The notes: generated by a model not told the origin, from the sequence alone. Shown: positions 1 through 5,566, counted from the stretch's first letter. The stretch: DNA of 5,913 nt from Bacteroidia bacterium (GCA_025996695.1 BNTP01000141.1:1-5913); one strand, 5' to 3'. A program made the numbers and translations.

Positions 1-3
1 CGA

Positions 4-22
4 CGATTCCTGTTAAGAGTCG
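4..22. repeat. Hairpin whose loop is an inverted copy of the terminator loop at 253-259
   Basis: Bases 5-18 (GATTCCTGTTAAGA) are the exact reverse complement of 251-264. Both copies sit in hairpins. Here GATTC (5-9) pairs with GAGTC (17-21, one G-T wobble) around the 7-base loop CTGTTAA. In the terminator at 239-273 the loop is TTAACAG, its exact complement. A 14-base match within 260 bases is unlikely by chance. It may be one half of an inverted repeat, or an RNA loop that can pair with the candidate small RNA. Confidence 0.5.
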
Positions 23-86
23 GGTTTATGTTGAGTATCAAGGAGTTAGCAGGCAAAAACCCGCTTCGACACCCACTTTTGCACCC

Positions 87-110
87 AAAAATCACCCATT
101 TTTCGGGTGA
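87..110 (-). terminator. Weak terminator-like hairpin, minus strand
   Basis: TCACCC (92-97) pairs with GGGTGA (105-110) around a 7-base loop. Read on the minus strand the hairpin is followed by five T (complement of 87-91). The stem is only six strong pairs, and no minus-strand gene was found to its right, so its function is doubtful. Confidence 0.25.
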
Positions 111-170
111 AAAAACCCACTTTTTTTTCACATAATTTAAGAGATTTTTCTGTCAAACTTTGTTAAATAC

Positions 171-201
171 TTGTTTGGTTGGAGTATAGGCTGTACTTTT
201 G
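171..201 (+). promoter_or_regulatory. Bacteroidetes-type promoter for the candidate small RNA
   Basis: TACTTTTG at 194-201 fits the -7 consensus TAnnTTTG. TTG at 171-173 lies 20 bases upstream, within the usual 19-21 spacing of the primary Bacteroidetes sigma factor. Transcription would start near 206, directly at a hairpin, and no start codon of a real gene follows before the terminator at 273. Confidence 0.5.
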
Positions 202-205
202 TTCT

Positions 206-273
206 CGAATTGAAATCAGCTTCATTTCGACAAAATAAAAAAACGAGGATTCTTAACAGGAATCCTCGTTTTT
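206..273 (+). ncRNA. Candidate small RNA: two stem-loops, promoter and terminator
   Basis: The stretch lies between a consensus-like promoter (171-201) and a strong terminator (239-273) and has no plausible reading frame of its own. Its 5' end forms a hairpin: 205-214 pairs with 221-230 (9 of 10 positions) around the loop ATCAGC. A short A-rich single-stranded linker (231-238) follows, then the terminator stem-loop. Promoter, 5' hairpin, linker and terminator together are the usual form of a bacterial small RNA of about 68 nt. The terminator loop TTAACAG is complementary to the loop of the hairpin at 4-22. I do not recognise a named RNA family. The alternative is that 239-273 simply terminates a short leader or an upstream transcript; the promoter call is the weaker part. 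Confidence 0.4.
239..273 (+). terminator. Strong intrinsic terminator, potentially bidirectional
   Basis: Bases 243-252 (ACGAGGATTC) pair perfectly with 260-269 (GAATCCTCGT) around the 7-base loop TTAACAG. The pairing extends by A-T pairs to 239/273. A T-run follows on the plus strand and, because of the A-run on the left, also on the minus strand. It isolates yebC from anything upstream. Confidence 0.85.
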
Positions 274-283
274 GGGTAAAAAT

Positions 284-292
284 GGGGGGGGG
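284..292 (+). repeat. G9 homopolymer tract
   Basis: Nine consecutive G lie between the terminator and the yebC promoter box, followed by further G-rich sequence to 311. The tract is outside the expected -33 to -7 interval, so a length change would not alter promoter spacing. It is notable because a longer G tract (G13) occurs in the ORF at 5327. Confidence 0.8.
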
Positions 293-351
293 AAATTCGA
301 GGTTTGAGGGGGATCTGCGCATTATGCTATTCTTTTTTGAAAATATTGTTG

Positions 352-359
352 TACCTTTG
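352..359 (+). promoter_or_regulatory. Promoter -7 box for yebC
   Basis: TACCTTTG is an exact fit to TAnnTTTG and lies 45 bases before the yebC start codon, giving a leader of roughly 40 bases that is AT-rich and has no Shine-Dalgarno sequence, as is normal in Bacteroidetes. No TTTG is found at 19-21 bases upstream (the region reads TATTC), so the -33 element is weak. It probably drives yebC and perhaps the two genes after it. Confidence 0.5.
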
Positions 360-404
360 CCGAACAAATGTGCGTAATTTTAATTTGTAATTTTTAATTG
401 TAAA

Positions 405-1121
405 ATGGGAAGAGCATTTGAATACCGTAAAGCAACAAAATTGAAGAGATGGGGCAACATGGCCCGAGTGTTTACAAAATTAGGCAAGCAAATCACGATT
501 GCCGTGAAAGAAGGCGGCGGCGATGCAGACACTAATCCGCGATTGCGCGTGCTGATTCAGCAGTCGAAGAAAGAAAATATGCCGAAAGAAAACGTGGAAC
601 GAGCCATCAAAAAGGCGACGTCCAAAGATTTCACGGACTATAAAGAGATGGTGTACGAGGGCTACGGTCCGTTTGGCATCGCGATTGTGGTGGAAACGGC
701 AACGGATAACACCAACCGCACTGCTGCTAACGTGCGCAGCTATTTTACCAAATTTGGCGGCTCTCTGGGCGTCACAGGCAGTTTGCAATTTTTGTTCGAC
801 CGCAAATGCGTTTTCAAAATCACCCCAAAAGACGGTGTGGACTTGGAAGAATTAGAACTTGAATTGATTGATTTTGGCGTGGACGAAATAGAATTTGACG
901 AGGAAGAAAACGTGATTCTCATTTATGGCGAATTTCAGTCGTATTCCGTTCTCCAAAAATATTTGGAAGAAAATGACTACGAAATCAACTCAGCCGAATT
1001 TGAACGCATCCCCACAGATTACAAGGAAGTGACCGACGAACAACGGGAAACAATCGACAAGCTGTTGGAAAAGTTTGAAGAAGACGAAGATGTGCAAAAC
1101 GTGTTTCACAATATGAAATGA
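405..1121 (+). CDS. yebC: YebC/PmpR family translation factor
   Basis: The 238-residue product has the length and full architecture of the YebC/PmpR/TACO1 family. The helical N-terminal domain begins MGRAFEYRKATKLKRWGNMA, the Bacteroidetes variant of the usual opening, and continues with the family segments KEGGGDADTNPRLR (about 36-49), NMPKENVERAIKKA (58-71) and YEGYGPFGIAIVVE (84-97). The signature TDNTNRT (100-106) follows, then FGGSLGVTGSLQFLF (117-131) and an acidic C-terminal domain. Members were long annotated as transcriptional regulators; more recent work on bacterial and mitochondrial homologues links them to relief of ribosome stalling at proline-rich stretches. The protein is cytosolic. 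The ATG at 405 is chosen because it gives the conserved N-terminus exactly. No terminator separates it from the next gene 59 bases away, so co-transcription is possible. Nothing suggests damage. Confidence 0.96.
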   Translation: MGRAFEYRKATKLKRWGNMARVFTKLGKQITIAVKEGGGDADTNPRLRVLIQQSKKENMPKENVERAIKKATSKDFTDYKEMVYEGYGPFGIAIVVETATDNTNRTAANVRSYFTKFGGSLGVTGSLQFLFDRKCVFKITPKDGVDLEELELELIDFGVDEIEFDEEENVILIYGEFQSYSVLQKYLEENDYEINSAEFERIPTDYKEVTDEQRETIDKLLEKFEEDEDVQNVFHNMK

Positions 1122-1151
1122 TTTCTTAGCAATATCTAAAATACTATAATC

Positions 1152-1175
1152 ATGGGAAACAATTTAAATATTTGA
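1152..1175 (+). other. Seven-codon mini-ORF before the hypothetical gene
   Basis: ATG at 1152 opens a 7-residue frame (MGNNLNI) ending in TGA at 1173-1175, six bases before the ATG of the next gene. It could bring ribosomes close to that start by re-initiation, but such a short frame also arises easily by chance in AT-rich spacers. Confidence 0.12.
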
Positions 1176-1180
1176 TTATT

Positions 1181-2656
1181 ATGACAAAGAAAAAAACAAC
1201 CACCCAAGTGCAGATGTTAAGTCCGGAAAACTATATCCGGCAAAAGTCACGCAATCTGCCTATTTATAAATGTTGGATCAATGACGATTGGGTTGAAAGC
1301 CGATTTGCCCAAATCGTTATTGCCCGACAACATGCCAATGAGAACATTACTTTTTGCCTCTATTTGGTCGATTTAGGCTGTCTTGGAGTGAAAGATACTG
1401 TTTATGACTCTAATATTTCGCTCGAAGAGCTGGAGGAACTGATAAAAAAAATAGGGGCAGATGTTAAAATGGATGATACGCTTTCATATTCGATGGCGCA
1501 CAATATTATCTATGCCGCTATCGAATTTGCCGAGGAATTTGGTTTTAAGCCACATAAAGATTTTACTCAAACAACCCAATTTTTCTTGGAAGAAGATACC
1601 GACGACATTCCGCTAATTAAAATTGATTGTGGCGACCTGAATGATGGCCAACCTTTTTATATCAATACGGGCTACGAAAATTCTGCGCGAGAAAAACAGA
1701 TTATCTCTCAATTAAATAAGACGGCAGGGAACGGAAATTACCATTGTATCATGGGCGCTGGTAATCCTATGGATTATGAAGATTCTGATTATGAAGATCA
1801 TGAAAAATACGGACTTACCAAAGCTGAACTGAAAATAAAGAAGGCTCTGTTTAATAAAGTGGGTCAATTAAGCAAAGAAGAACAAATAACGTTGTTTATT
1901 GAACTGTATGAACAAATGGCGACTGACTTGAACCAAGTCAGTGTGGAAAAGTTAGTGATATTAACTCAATTGCTTGCAGAAGATTATATCGACGAAGAGG
2001 CTATAACTCAATACATAGAGGAATTGTTTCGGGATTTGGACTGCCCGACAGTAGAACCGGATGAATTGCCCAACAGTCTTTTTGTCGACGTGCAAGGCAA
2101 AGACTTTGATCTAATTTACGACTTATATTTTGATACGCTTGATGCCATAGAAGAAGATGCAAAAATAGGGGAAAAGGCACTGGAAACCTTTCGTGATAAA
2201 GTGGGCGATGTGCCGATTGTTGCGTATGCGGAATTAGACTATTTGAAAAGACACGAAAAAAAGGAATATGTTAAAAAACTGGAAGAATATTATACAAAAT
2301 ATCCTGATTATTTTTTGATACAACTCGACTGGTATCAATATTCATTGCATACTCAAACAAATATTTTTCAAAAGAACATTAACAAGAAGAAAATCAAAAC
2401 ACTTTTGTCCGAATCAAAGCAACATATTACTTCTTATGAGGCAGAACTGTTTCTGTTCAGCTATCTTGACGTGTTTATTCATTTAGAGAATATGGCCAAT
2501 GATCCGGTGGATGTTCTTACCAAGGTTGTTGCAATTGAAAATTACCTCGCCTCAATAGCGGATGGTAGCGATTTTTCCAGAGTGAATGCTGCATTTTTTA
2601 TTGCGAAAATGACCGCATTAAGTTTCATTCTAACAGAAGACAAAAGTGAGAAATGA
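1181..2656 (+). CDS. Conserved Bacteroidetes protein of unknown function
   Basis: This 491-residue protein has no signal peptide or membrane segment and should be cytosolic. The N-terminal part (about residues 14-170) looks like a folded domain: conserved-looking segments include PIYKCWINDDW, FCLYLVDLGCLGVKDTVYD and AHNIIYAAIEFAEEFGFKPH. I associate this pattern with uncharacterised Bacteroidetes proteins but cannot name a Pfam family. A short acidic linker follows with the repeated tetrapeptide DYED (about 198-206). The C-terminal half is predominantly helical and rich in Glu, Lys, Leu and Tyr, with alternating helices compatible with a TPR-like or other helical-repeat fold; no exact repeat register was established. 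The ATG at 1181 is preferred over an in-frame TTG at 1172. The gene follows yebC by 59 bases and overlaps the next gene by 11, so the latter two are probably expressed together. Function is not inferred. Confidence 0.85.
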   Translation: MTKKKTTTQVQMLSPENYIRQKSRNLPIYKCWINDDWVESRFAQIVIARQHANENITFCLYLVDLGCLGVKDTVYDSNISLEELEELIKKIGADVKMDDTLSYSMAHNIIYAAIEFAEEFGFKPHKDFTQTTQFFLEEDTDDIPLIKIDCGDLNDGQPFYINTGYENSAREKQIISQLNKTAGNGNYHCIMGAGNPMDYEDSDYEDHEKYGLTKAELKIKKALFNKVGQLSKEEQITLFIELYEQMATDLNQVSVEKLVILTQLLAEDYIDEEAITQYIEELFRDLDCPTVEPDELPNSLFVDVQGKDFDLIYDLYFDTLDAIEEDAKIGEKALETFRDKVGDVPIVAYAELDYLKRHEKKEYVKKLEEYYTKYPDYFLIQLDWYQYSLHTQTNIFQKNINKKKIKTLLSESKQHITSYEAELFLFSYLDVFIHLENMANDPVDVLTKVVAIENYLASIADGSDFSRVNAAFFIAKMTALSFILTEDKSEK

Positions 2657-4223
2657 ACGGATAGAAAAACAGCAACCACGATTGGTGACTTGCTCACTGA
2701 TTGCGGTGTGGTGTTTATTGTTTGTTGTCGATGGTTTTGCTCAGCAAACAGCGACTTCGCCACAGATGGTGGTCAGCATTGTGGTTGACCAGTTGCGGAG
2801 TGACTATCTGCATTATTTTAGCCCAACGTTTGGCGAACGGGGTTTCAAACGCTTAATGAACGAAGGGCTGGTGTATTATTCGGTCGATTTTGGTTACCCG
2901 CACCGTAGCGAGGCTGCCTCTATTGCAAGCATTTACACGGGGGCTTACCCTTCGGAAAACGGCATCACAGGCGATACGAAATATGATTTTGCGACCAATC
3001 GTGTGGTGTCGATAGTGGCTGACGACAACTATTTAGGTAATTACACGTCTGACCGAGTGTCGCCAAAGGCTTTGATGGCATCCACGGTGGGCGATGAATT
3101 GACACTGGCGACACAGGGCAAGAGCCAAGTGATTGCCATTGCGCCCAACGCTGCCGAAGCGATTATTTCCGGCGGTCGAAATGCCACGTATGCGCTGTGG
3201 TTGGACGATTACAATGGCCAGTGGGCAACGAGTACCTATTATAAGGATATTCCAAATTGTATTGACCGCTACAATTTCACACAAGCTCCGGCGAATGTTC
3301 CCGAAAAAATATGGCAACAATCCCTTTCTTATTATAACGGATTCCCTTATACAAAGCAGACATATCCATTTTTGCACAAGTTTTCAAAATCCCCCCAAGC
3401 AGATTATCGACGATTTAAGCAATCGGCACTCATCAACACGGAAATCACCGATTTGGCGATGTATGTGATTGAGCAAGAGCCTGCCCGCACGATTGAAACT
3501 CCCAATTTTTTGGCAATCACCTATTACGCAGGTAATTACAAAGAGGGAAAAGAATCGGAAGAATACAGCTACGAGGTGCAAGACACCTATTATCGCTTGG
3601 ATAAAGAGTTAGGAAGACTGTTTGATTGCCTTGAGCGACGTGTTGGATTGGCACAGGTGCTGATTATTCTGACTTCGACAGGCTATTATGATGCATTACC
3701 TTCGTCTTTCGCCAATGCCGGAGCCAACGAATTTTATCCCGAACGCTGCAAAGCCCTCCTTAATATGTACCTCATAGCGATGTACGGGCAAGGCAACTGG
3801 GTGGCAGCTTATCATGACCGCCAAATTTATCTTGACAAAAAGTTGGCAGAAAGTAAAGACATCCACTGGAAAGAACTCGTCAAAAATGCAAGCGACTTTG
3901 TAGCCCAGTTTTCGGGCGTGCAATCGTGTTGGAGCAGGGAAGACATTCCTAATGCCAATGGCGTCAACAAAAAAATCAGCGGCGACTTATTTCTCGAACT
4001 GCAATCAGGCTGGGTAGAAATGGACGCCCAAAACAAGACGAAAGACTATTCGCGCAACAATGCCATCCTTTCTCCGTTATTTATATGGAGCAACCACCTC
4101 AAGCACGAACAAGTTTCTCGCCCTATCAAGGCAACCGAAATAGCACCAACAATTTCCTCGATTTTGCGCATTAAGTCGCCCGATGCGAGCAAAGAAATTC
4201 CGCTGTATGAGATTTTCAAGTAA
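2646..4223 (+). CDS. Secreted alkaline-phosphatase-fold protein, probable pseudoenzyme
   Basis: The 525-residue product begins with a signal peptide: a charged n-region, a hydrophobic core at about 13-28 and a likely cleavage after FA (31-32). The body follows the alkaline phosphatase/nucleotide pyrophosphatase superfamily: MVVSIVVDQLRSDYL (41-55, first metal-ligand Asp at 48), SIASIYTGAYPSENGITGD (92-110), NFLAITYYAG (287-296), the helix DTYYRLDKELGRLFDCLE (313-330) and EIAPTISSIL (498-507). The catalytic positions are mostly gone. The usual D-x3-H ligand motif is replaced around YYAGNYKEG (293-301), the SDHG motif reads LTSTGYYD (342-349), and the C-terminal His-Gly ligand is absent near 468-478. 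A canonical Thr nucleophile is not evident at 86-94. I recall related Bacteroidales proteins with the same STGY substitution, so this seems a conserved degenerate subfamily of PafA-like proteins, not a damaged copy. Start is GTG at 2646, overlapping the previous gene by 11 bases; the nearby ATG at 2653 is out of frame. Confidence 0.85.
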   Translation: MRNERIEKQQPRLVTCSLIAVWCLLFVVDGFAQQTATSPQMVVSIVVDQLRSDYLHYFSPTFGERGFKRLMNEGLVYYSVDFGYPHRSEAASIASIYTGAYPSENGITGDTKYDFATNRVVSIVADDNYLGNYTSDRVSPKALMASTVGDELTLATQGKSQVIAIAPNAAEAIISGGRNATYALWLDDYNGQWATSTYYKDIPNCIDRYNFTQAPANVPEKIWQQSLSYYNGFPYTKQTYPFLHKFSKSPQADYRRFKQSALINTEITDLAMYVIEQEPARTIETPNFLAITYYAGNYKEGKESEEYSYEVQDTYYRLDKELGRLFDCLERRVGLAQVLIILTSTGYYDALPSSFANAGANEFYPERCKALLNMYLIAMYGQGNWVAAYHDRQIYLDKKLAESKDIHWKELVKNASDFVAQFSGVQSCWSREDIPNANGVNKKISGDLFLELQSGWVEMDAQNKTKDYSRNNAILSPLFIWSNHLKHEQVSRPIKATEIAPTISSILRIKSPDASKEIPLYEIFK

Positions 4224-4227
4224 TAAT

Positions 4228-4305
4228 TTGCGCGATAATGAACTCAAAAAGGCAGAACAAATAAGAGAATAATATTTCAAAGAAAAAGAGTTAAAAATAT
4301 ATAAA
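4228..4305 (+). pseudogene. Possible remnant of a HigB-type toxin tail
   Basis: Directly after the phosphatase stop, the frame starting at 4228 reads LRDNELKKAEQIRE, a TAA stop at 4270-4272, then YFKEKELKIYK. With the stop read as a sense codon this resembles the basic helical C-terminus of HigB/Gp49-like toxins (pattern ...E-x2-KA-x2-IR-x2-YF...). Its position immediately before an antitoxin-like start fits the toxin-first order of higBA loci. The rest of the toxin is missing because the fragment abuts the phosphatase gene. The match is short, so this rests on context as much as on sequence. Confidence 0.35.
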
Positions 4306-4306
4306 T

Positions 4307-4438
4307 ATGAAAACATACTCATTAGACGAAGTTCAGGACGACCTTTTGAGAAAACAAGGAACACCCGAAAGAGATAAGTTTGAATATGAATTGCAAGTGG
4401 AAGTGGAACTGCCACATACAAATCTAAGTTTTGGATAA
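4307..4438 (+). pseudogene. Truncated HigA-type (XRE family) antitoxin
   Basis: The 43-residue frame starts MKTYSLDEVQDDLLRKQGTP and continues ERDKFEYELQVE. This is the typical opening of Bacteroidetes HigA-like antitoxins (MKTYTLDEVxDxxxGxxGTPxRDxFExEL). Normal members run to about 100 residues, with a helix-turn-helix domain starting near residue 40. Here similarity ends at about residue 32, and a short unrelated tail (LPHTNLSFG) leads to the stop, so the DNA-binding domain is completely missing. The stop at 4436-4438 directly abuts the stop of the leftward ATPase remnant at 4439-4441, which suggests that one rearrangement truncated both. The start is AT-rich with no Shine-Dalgarno, as in neighbouring genes. 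A functional short peptide cannot be excluded but is unlikely. Confidence 0.65.
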
Positions 4439-5102
4439 TTAGTCGACGCGCGCAAAAAAAATGTTAAAAAATTTGGAAAGTTCGTTATAATTTTGTACCG
4501 AACAACGAATGCCTTTGTCTATGTTTTTTTCTTTCATAAACAGATGCAGGCTTTGCATTTTCCCGCTTGTGCCCGATTTTACTTCAATCGGCACTATTTT
4601 ATCGCCCTGCTGGATGAGGAAATCGACTTCGGCGTGCGCATTGAGTTTGTCTCGCTGCCAAAAATAGAGTTGTTGTTCGGTAAAACAGGAAGCCGCTTTC
4701 AGCAATTCAAGCCCTGCAAAATTTTCGGCAATGCTGCCTTTGTTTACAAGCGAAAAATCGCCTTCGAGCAAAATTTCGGCAAGATTTAGCCCCGACAATC
4801 GCTGCAAAATTCCGGTGTCGAGTATCAAAAAAACAAGCGTTTTGCCTGCAATAATCGGCGTATCATACATTACCGACAATTCTTCACAAATAGTTTTTGG
4901 TTCCAAACCGCTTTGAAAAAGAGAATGTGCGGCTTTTTTCTTCTCAAAATTAACTTCCACAAAAAACTCAAATTGTTCCGCCAATTTTCTGACGGAAGTA
5001 GAGTTTGCTCACTTGCCTCGCGCCGCGAAGAAGTATGGGCTTGTGTTTGGTCTCTTTTGACCAAACTTCTAAATCATTGTCTATCAATCTATTTATATAC
5101 AT
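4439..5102 (-). pseudogene. Broken AAA-type ATPase with DUF4143 C-terminus
   Basis: Read leftward from ATG at 5102-5100, the protein starts MYINRLIDNDLEVWSKE and KPILLRGARQV, the standard N-terminus of the DUF4143-containing ATPases common in Bacteroidales. Three lesions are visible. First, one extra base near 5003 shifts the frame right after the Walker A lysine; the family sequence resumes in the other frame as RKLAEQFEFFVEVNFEKK. Second, the Walker A glycine (QVGK) is serine (codon 5009-5007). Third, GKTLVF runs directly into LDTGILQRLSGLNL near 4820-4835, removing roughly 200 residues including Walker B and most of the ATPase core. The nuclease-like C-terminal part is well preserved (AEVDFLIQQGDKIVPIEVKS, about 4585-4630) but ends FFARVD without the usual C-terminal PLYAI-like motif. 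Full-length members have a little over 400 residues. The joint within the large deletion preserves the frame, and the promoter at 5121-5150 looks intact. Confidence 0.85.
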
Positions 5103-5120
5103 ATTGCAAAAAATCAAAGA

Positions 5121-5150
5121 CAAAGGTACTGTTTTTTGTAAATAATGCAA
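5121..5150 (-). promoter_or_regulatory. Bacteroidetes-type promoter of the ATPase remnant
   Basis: On the minus strand TACCTTTG (5128-5121) matches TAnnTTTG exactly and TTG (5150-5148) lies 19 bases upstream, an ideal arrangement. The start codon at 5102 follows about 18 bases after the -7 box. The remnant may therefore still be transcribed. Confidence 0.65.
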
Positions 5151-5233
5151 CTTTTATTACAAATATTTCAGCACAACGGCATGACGTAGGATACGATCCA
5201 AAGAAAATATAATGTTAAAATTGACAAATAATG

Positions 5234-5264
5234 TGTGATTATATGAAAATTGTTTGTATCTTTG
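5234..5264 (+). promoter_or_regulatory. Promoter of the poly-G ORF
   Basis: TATCTTTG at 5257-5264 fits TAnnTTTG; TGTG at 5234-5237 (three of four matches to TTTG) lies exactly 19 bases upstream. Transcription would begin near 5271, giving a leader of about 56 bases that contains the hairpin at 5283-5300 before the ATG at 5327. It is divergent from the ATPase promoter, with about 85 bases between the two -33 elements. Confidence 0.5.
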
Positions 5265-5282
5265 CCACGAAATATAATCGTC

Positions 5283-5300
5283 GCGTGGTTTCGACTACGC
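5283..5300 (+). promoter_or_regulatory. Leader hairpin with UUCG tetraloop
   Basis: GCGTGGT (5283-5289) pairs with ACTACGC (5294-5300), with one G-T wobble, around TTCG. UUCG is an exceptionally stable RNA tetraloop. The core TTTCGACTACGC also resembles short palindromic repeats scattered in many Bacteroidetes genomes. It may be an mRNA 5' stabilising hairpin or a REP-like repeat. Confidence 0.45.
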
Positions 5301-5326
5301 CGCAATGAAATAATATAACACACAAC

Positions 5327-5473
5327 ATGGACATTAGACAAATGGCAGATAATAAACATAAGATGACCATAACTCCCTCATTATCAGTAATTTACGGGGG
5401 GGGGGGGGTAGATTTCCTCGCACGAACCGAACCGCGCAAGCGCGCCTCCGCGTCCGCGCATTTCCGGCGTTAA
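5327..5473 (+). CDS. Small ORF interrupted by G13 tract, candidate phase-off frame
   Basis: From ATG 5327 the frame encodes 48 residues in the present sequence: MDIRQMADNKHKMTITPSLS, then VIY, four Gly from the G tract, and an Arg/Ala-rich tail ending at TAA 5471-5473. I recognise no family. A promoter (5234-5264) lies at a suitable distance and a terminator-like hairpin (5499-5537) follows. The tail after the G tract is GC-rich and basic and looks like an out-of-frame reading. One extra G, or two fewer, would join the start to a frame with no stop until 5769, giving 147 or 146 residues; one G fewer gives an immediate TAG. That is the behaviour expected of a slipped-strand contingency gene, here in the off state. 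An alternative start is ATG 5342. It may equally be a non-coding element, since the downstream part is highly structured. Confidence 0.35.
   Translation: MDIRQMADNKHKMTITPSLSVIYGGGGVDFLARTEPRKRASASAHFRR
5396..5408 (+). repeat. G13 homopolymer tract inside the ORF
   Basis: Thirteen uninterrupted G follow the codon TAC. Tracts of this length are prone to slippage during replication and also to sequencing or assembly error. The tract marks the boundary between AT-rich sequence on the left (27% GC over 5221-5280) and GC-rich sequence on the right (72% over 5401-5460, including part of the tract). Confidence 0.9.
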
Positions 5474-5498
5474 ATCCCGTTTTCACAAACATACAAGC

Positions 5499-5537
5499 AA
5501 GCCGTAATGGGACTTTAGAGTCCTGTTGCGGCTTTTT
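5499..5537 (+). terminator. Terminator-like two-part hairpin
   Basis: AAGCCG (5499-5504) pairs with CGGCTT (5529-5534). After a 5x5 internal loop, GGACT (5510-5514) pairs with AGTCC (5519-5523) around TTAG. Five T at 5533-5537 follow or overlap the stem end. It lies 26 bases after the stop of the 48-codon frame but inside the longer frame, so active translation in the long frame would disrupt it. Confidence 0.45.
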
Positions 5538-5566
5538 GCGTCCTTGTGAGGGCGGCTTGTTAGCAG

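Larger units (their letters stand above)
1..404. other. Intergenic region with regulatory and RNA-like elements
   Basis: No convincing protein gene lies in these 404 bases. Short open frames exist on both strands (for example a plus-strand frame open from base 1 to the TAA at 133-135), but they are low-complexity and match no family I know. The region holds, in order: a small hairpin at 4-22, a run of CACCCA-like motifs at 70-118 with a hairpin, a promoter at 171-201, a candidate small RNA ending in a strong terminator at 273, a G9 tract at 284-292 and the yebC promoter box at 352-359. The frame open at base 1 could be the end of a gene starting outside the window, but nothing in it supports that. 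Confidence 0.6.

Noticed and set aside
137..377. Overlapping open frames of 68-76 codons on both strands before yebC
   Set aside because: They run through the promoter, the candidate small RNA and the terminator, have low-complexity translations and match no family I recognise.
480..922. Open frames antisense to and out of frame with yebC
   Set aside because: They are shadows of a clearly conserved gene; their translations are His/Arg- or Ser-rich without domain features.
3033..4036. Several open frames within the phosphatase-like gene on both strands
   Set aside because: The phosphatase frame shows family motifs along its whole length, so these are overlaps by chance.
4493..5212. Plus-strand open frames across the ATPase remnant
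   Set aside because: The minus strand carries recognisable DUF4143 ATPase sequence; the plus-strand translations are Phe-rich complements of it.
5499..5537. Group II intron domain V
   Set aside because: The size is similar, but the AGC triad, the two-base bulge and the GNRA-type loop are absent, and no reverse transcriptase lies nearby.
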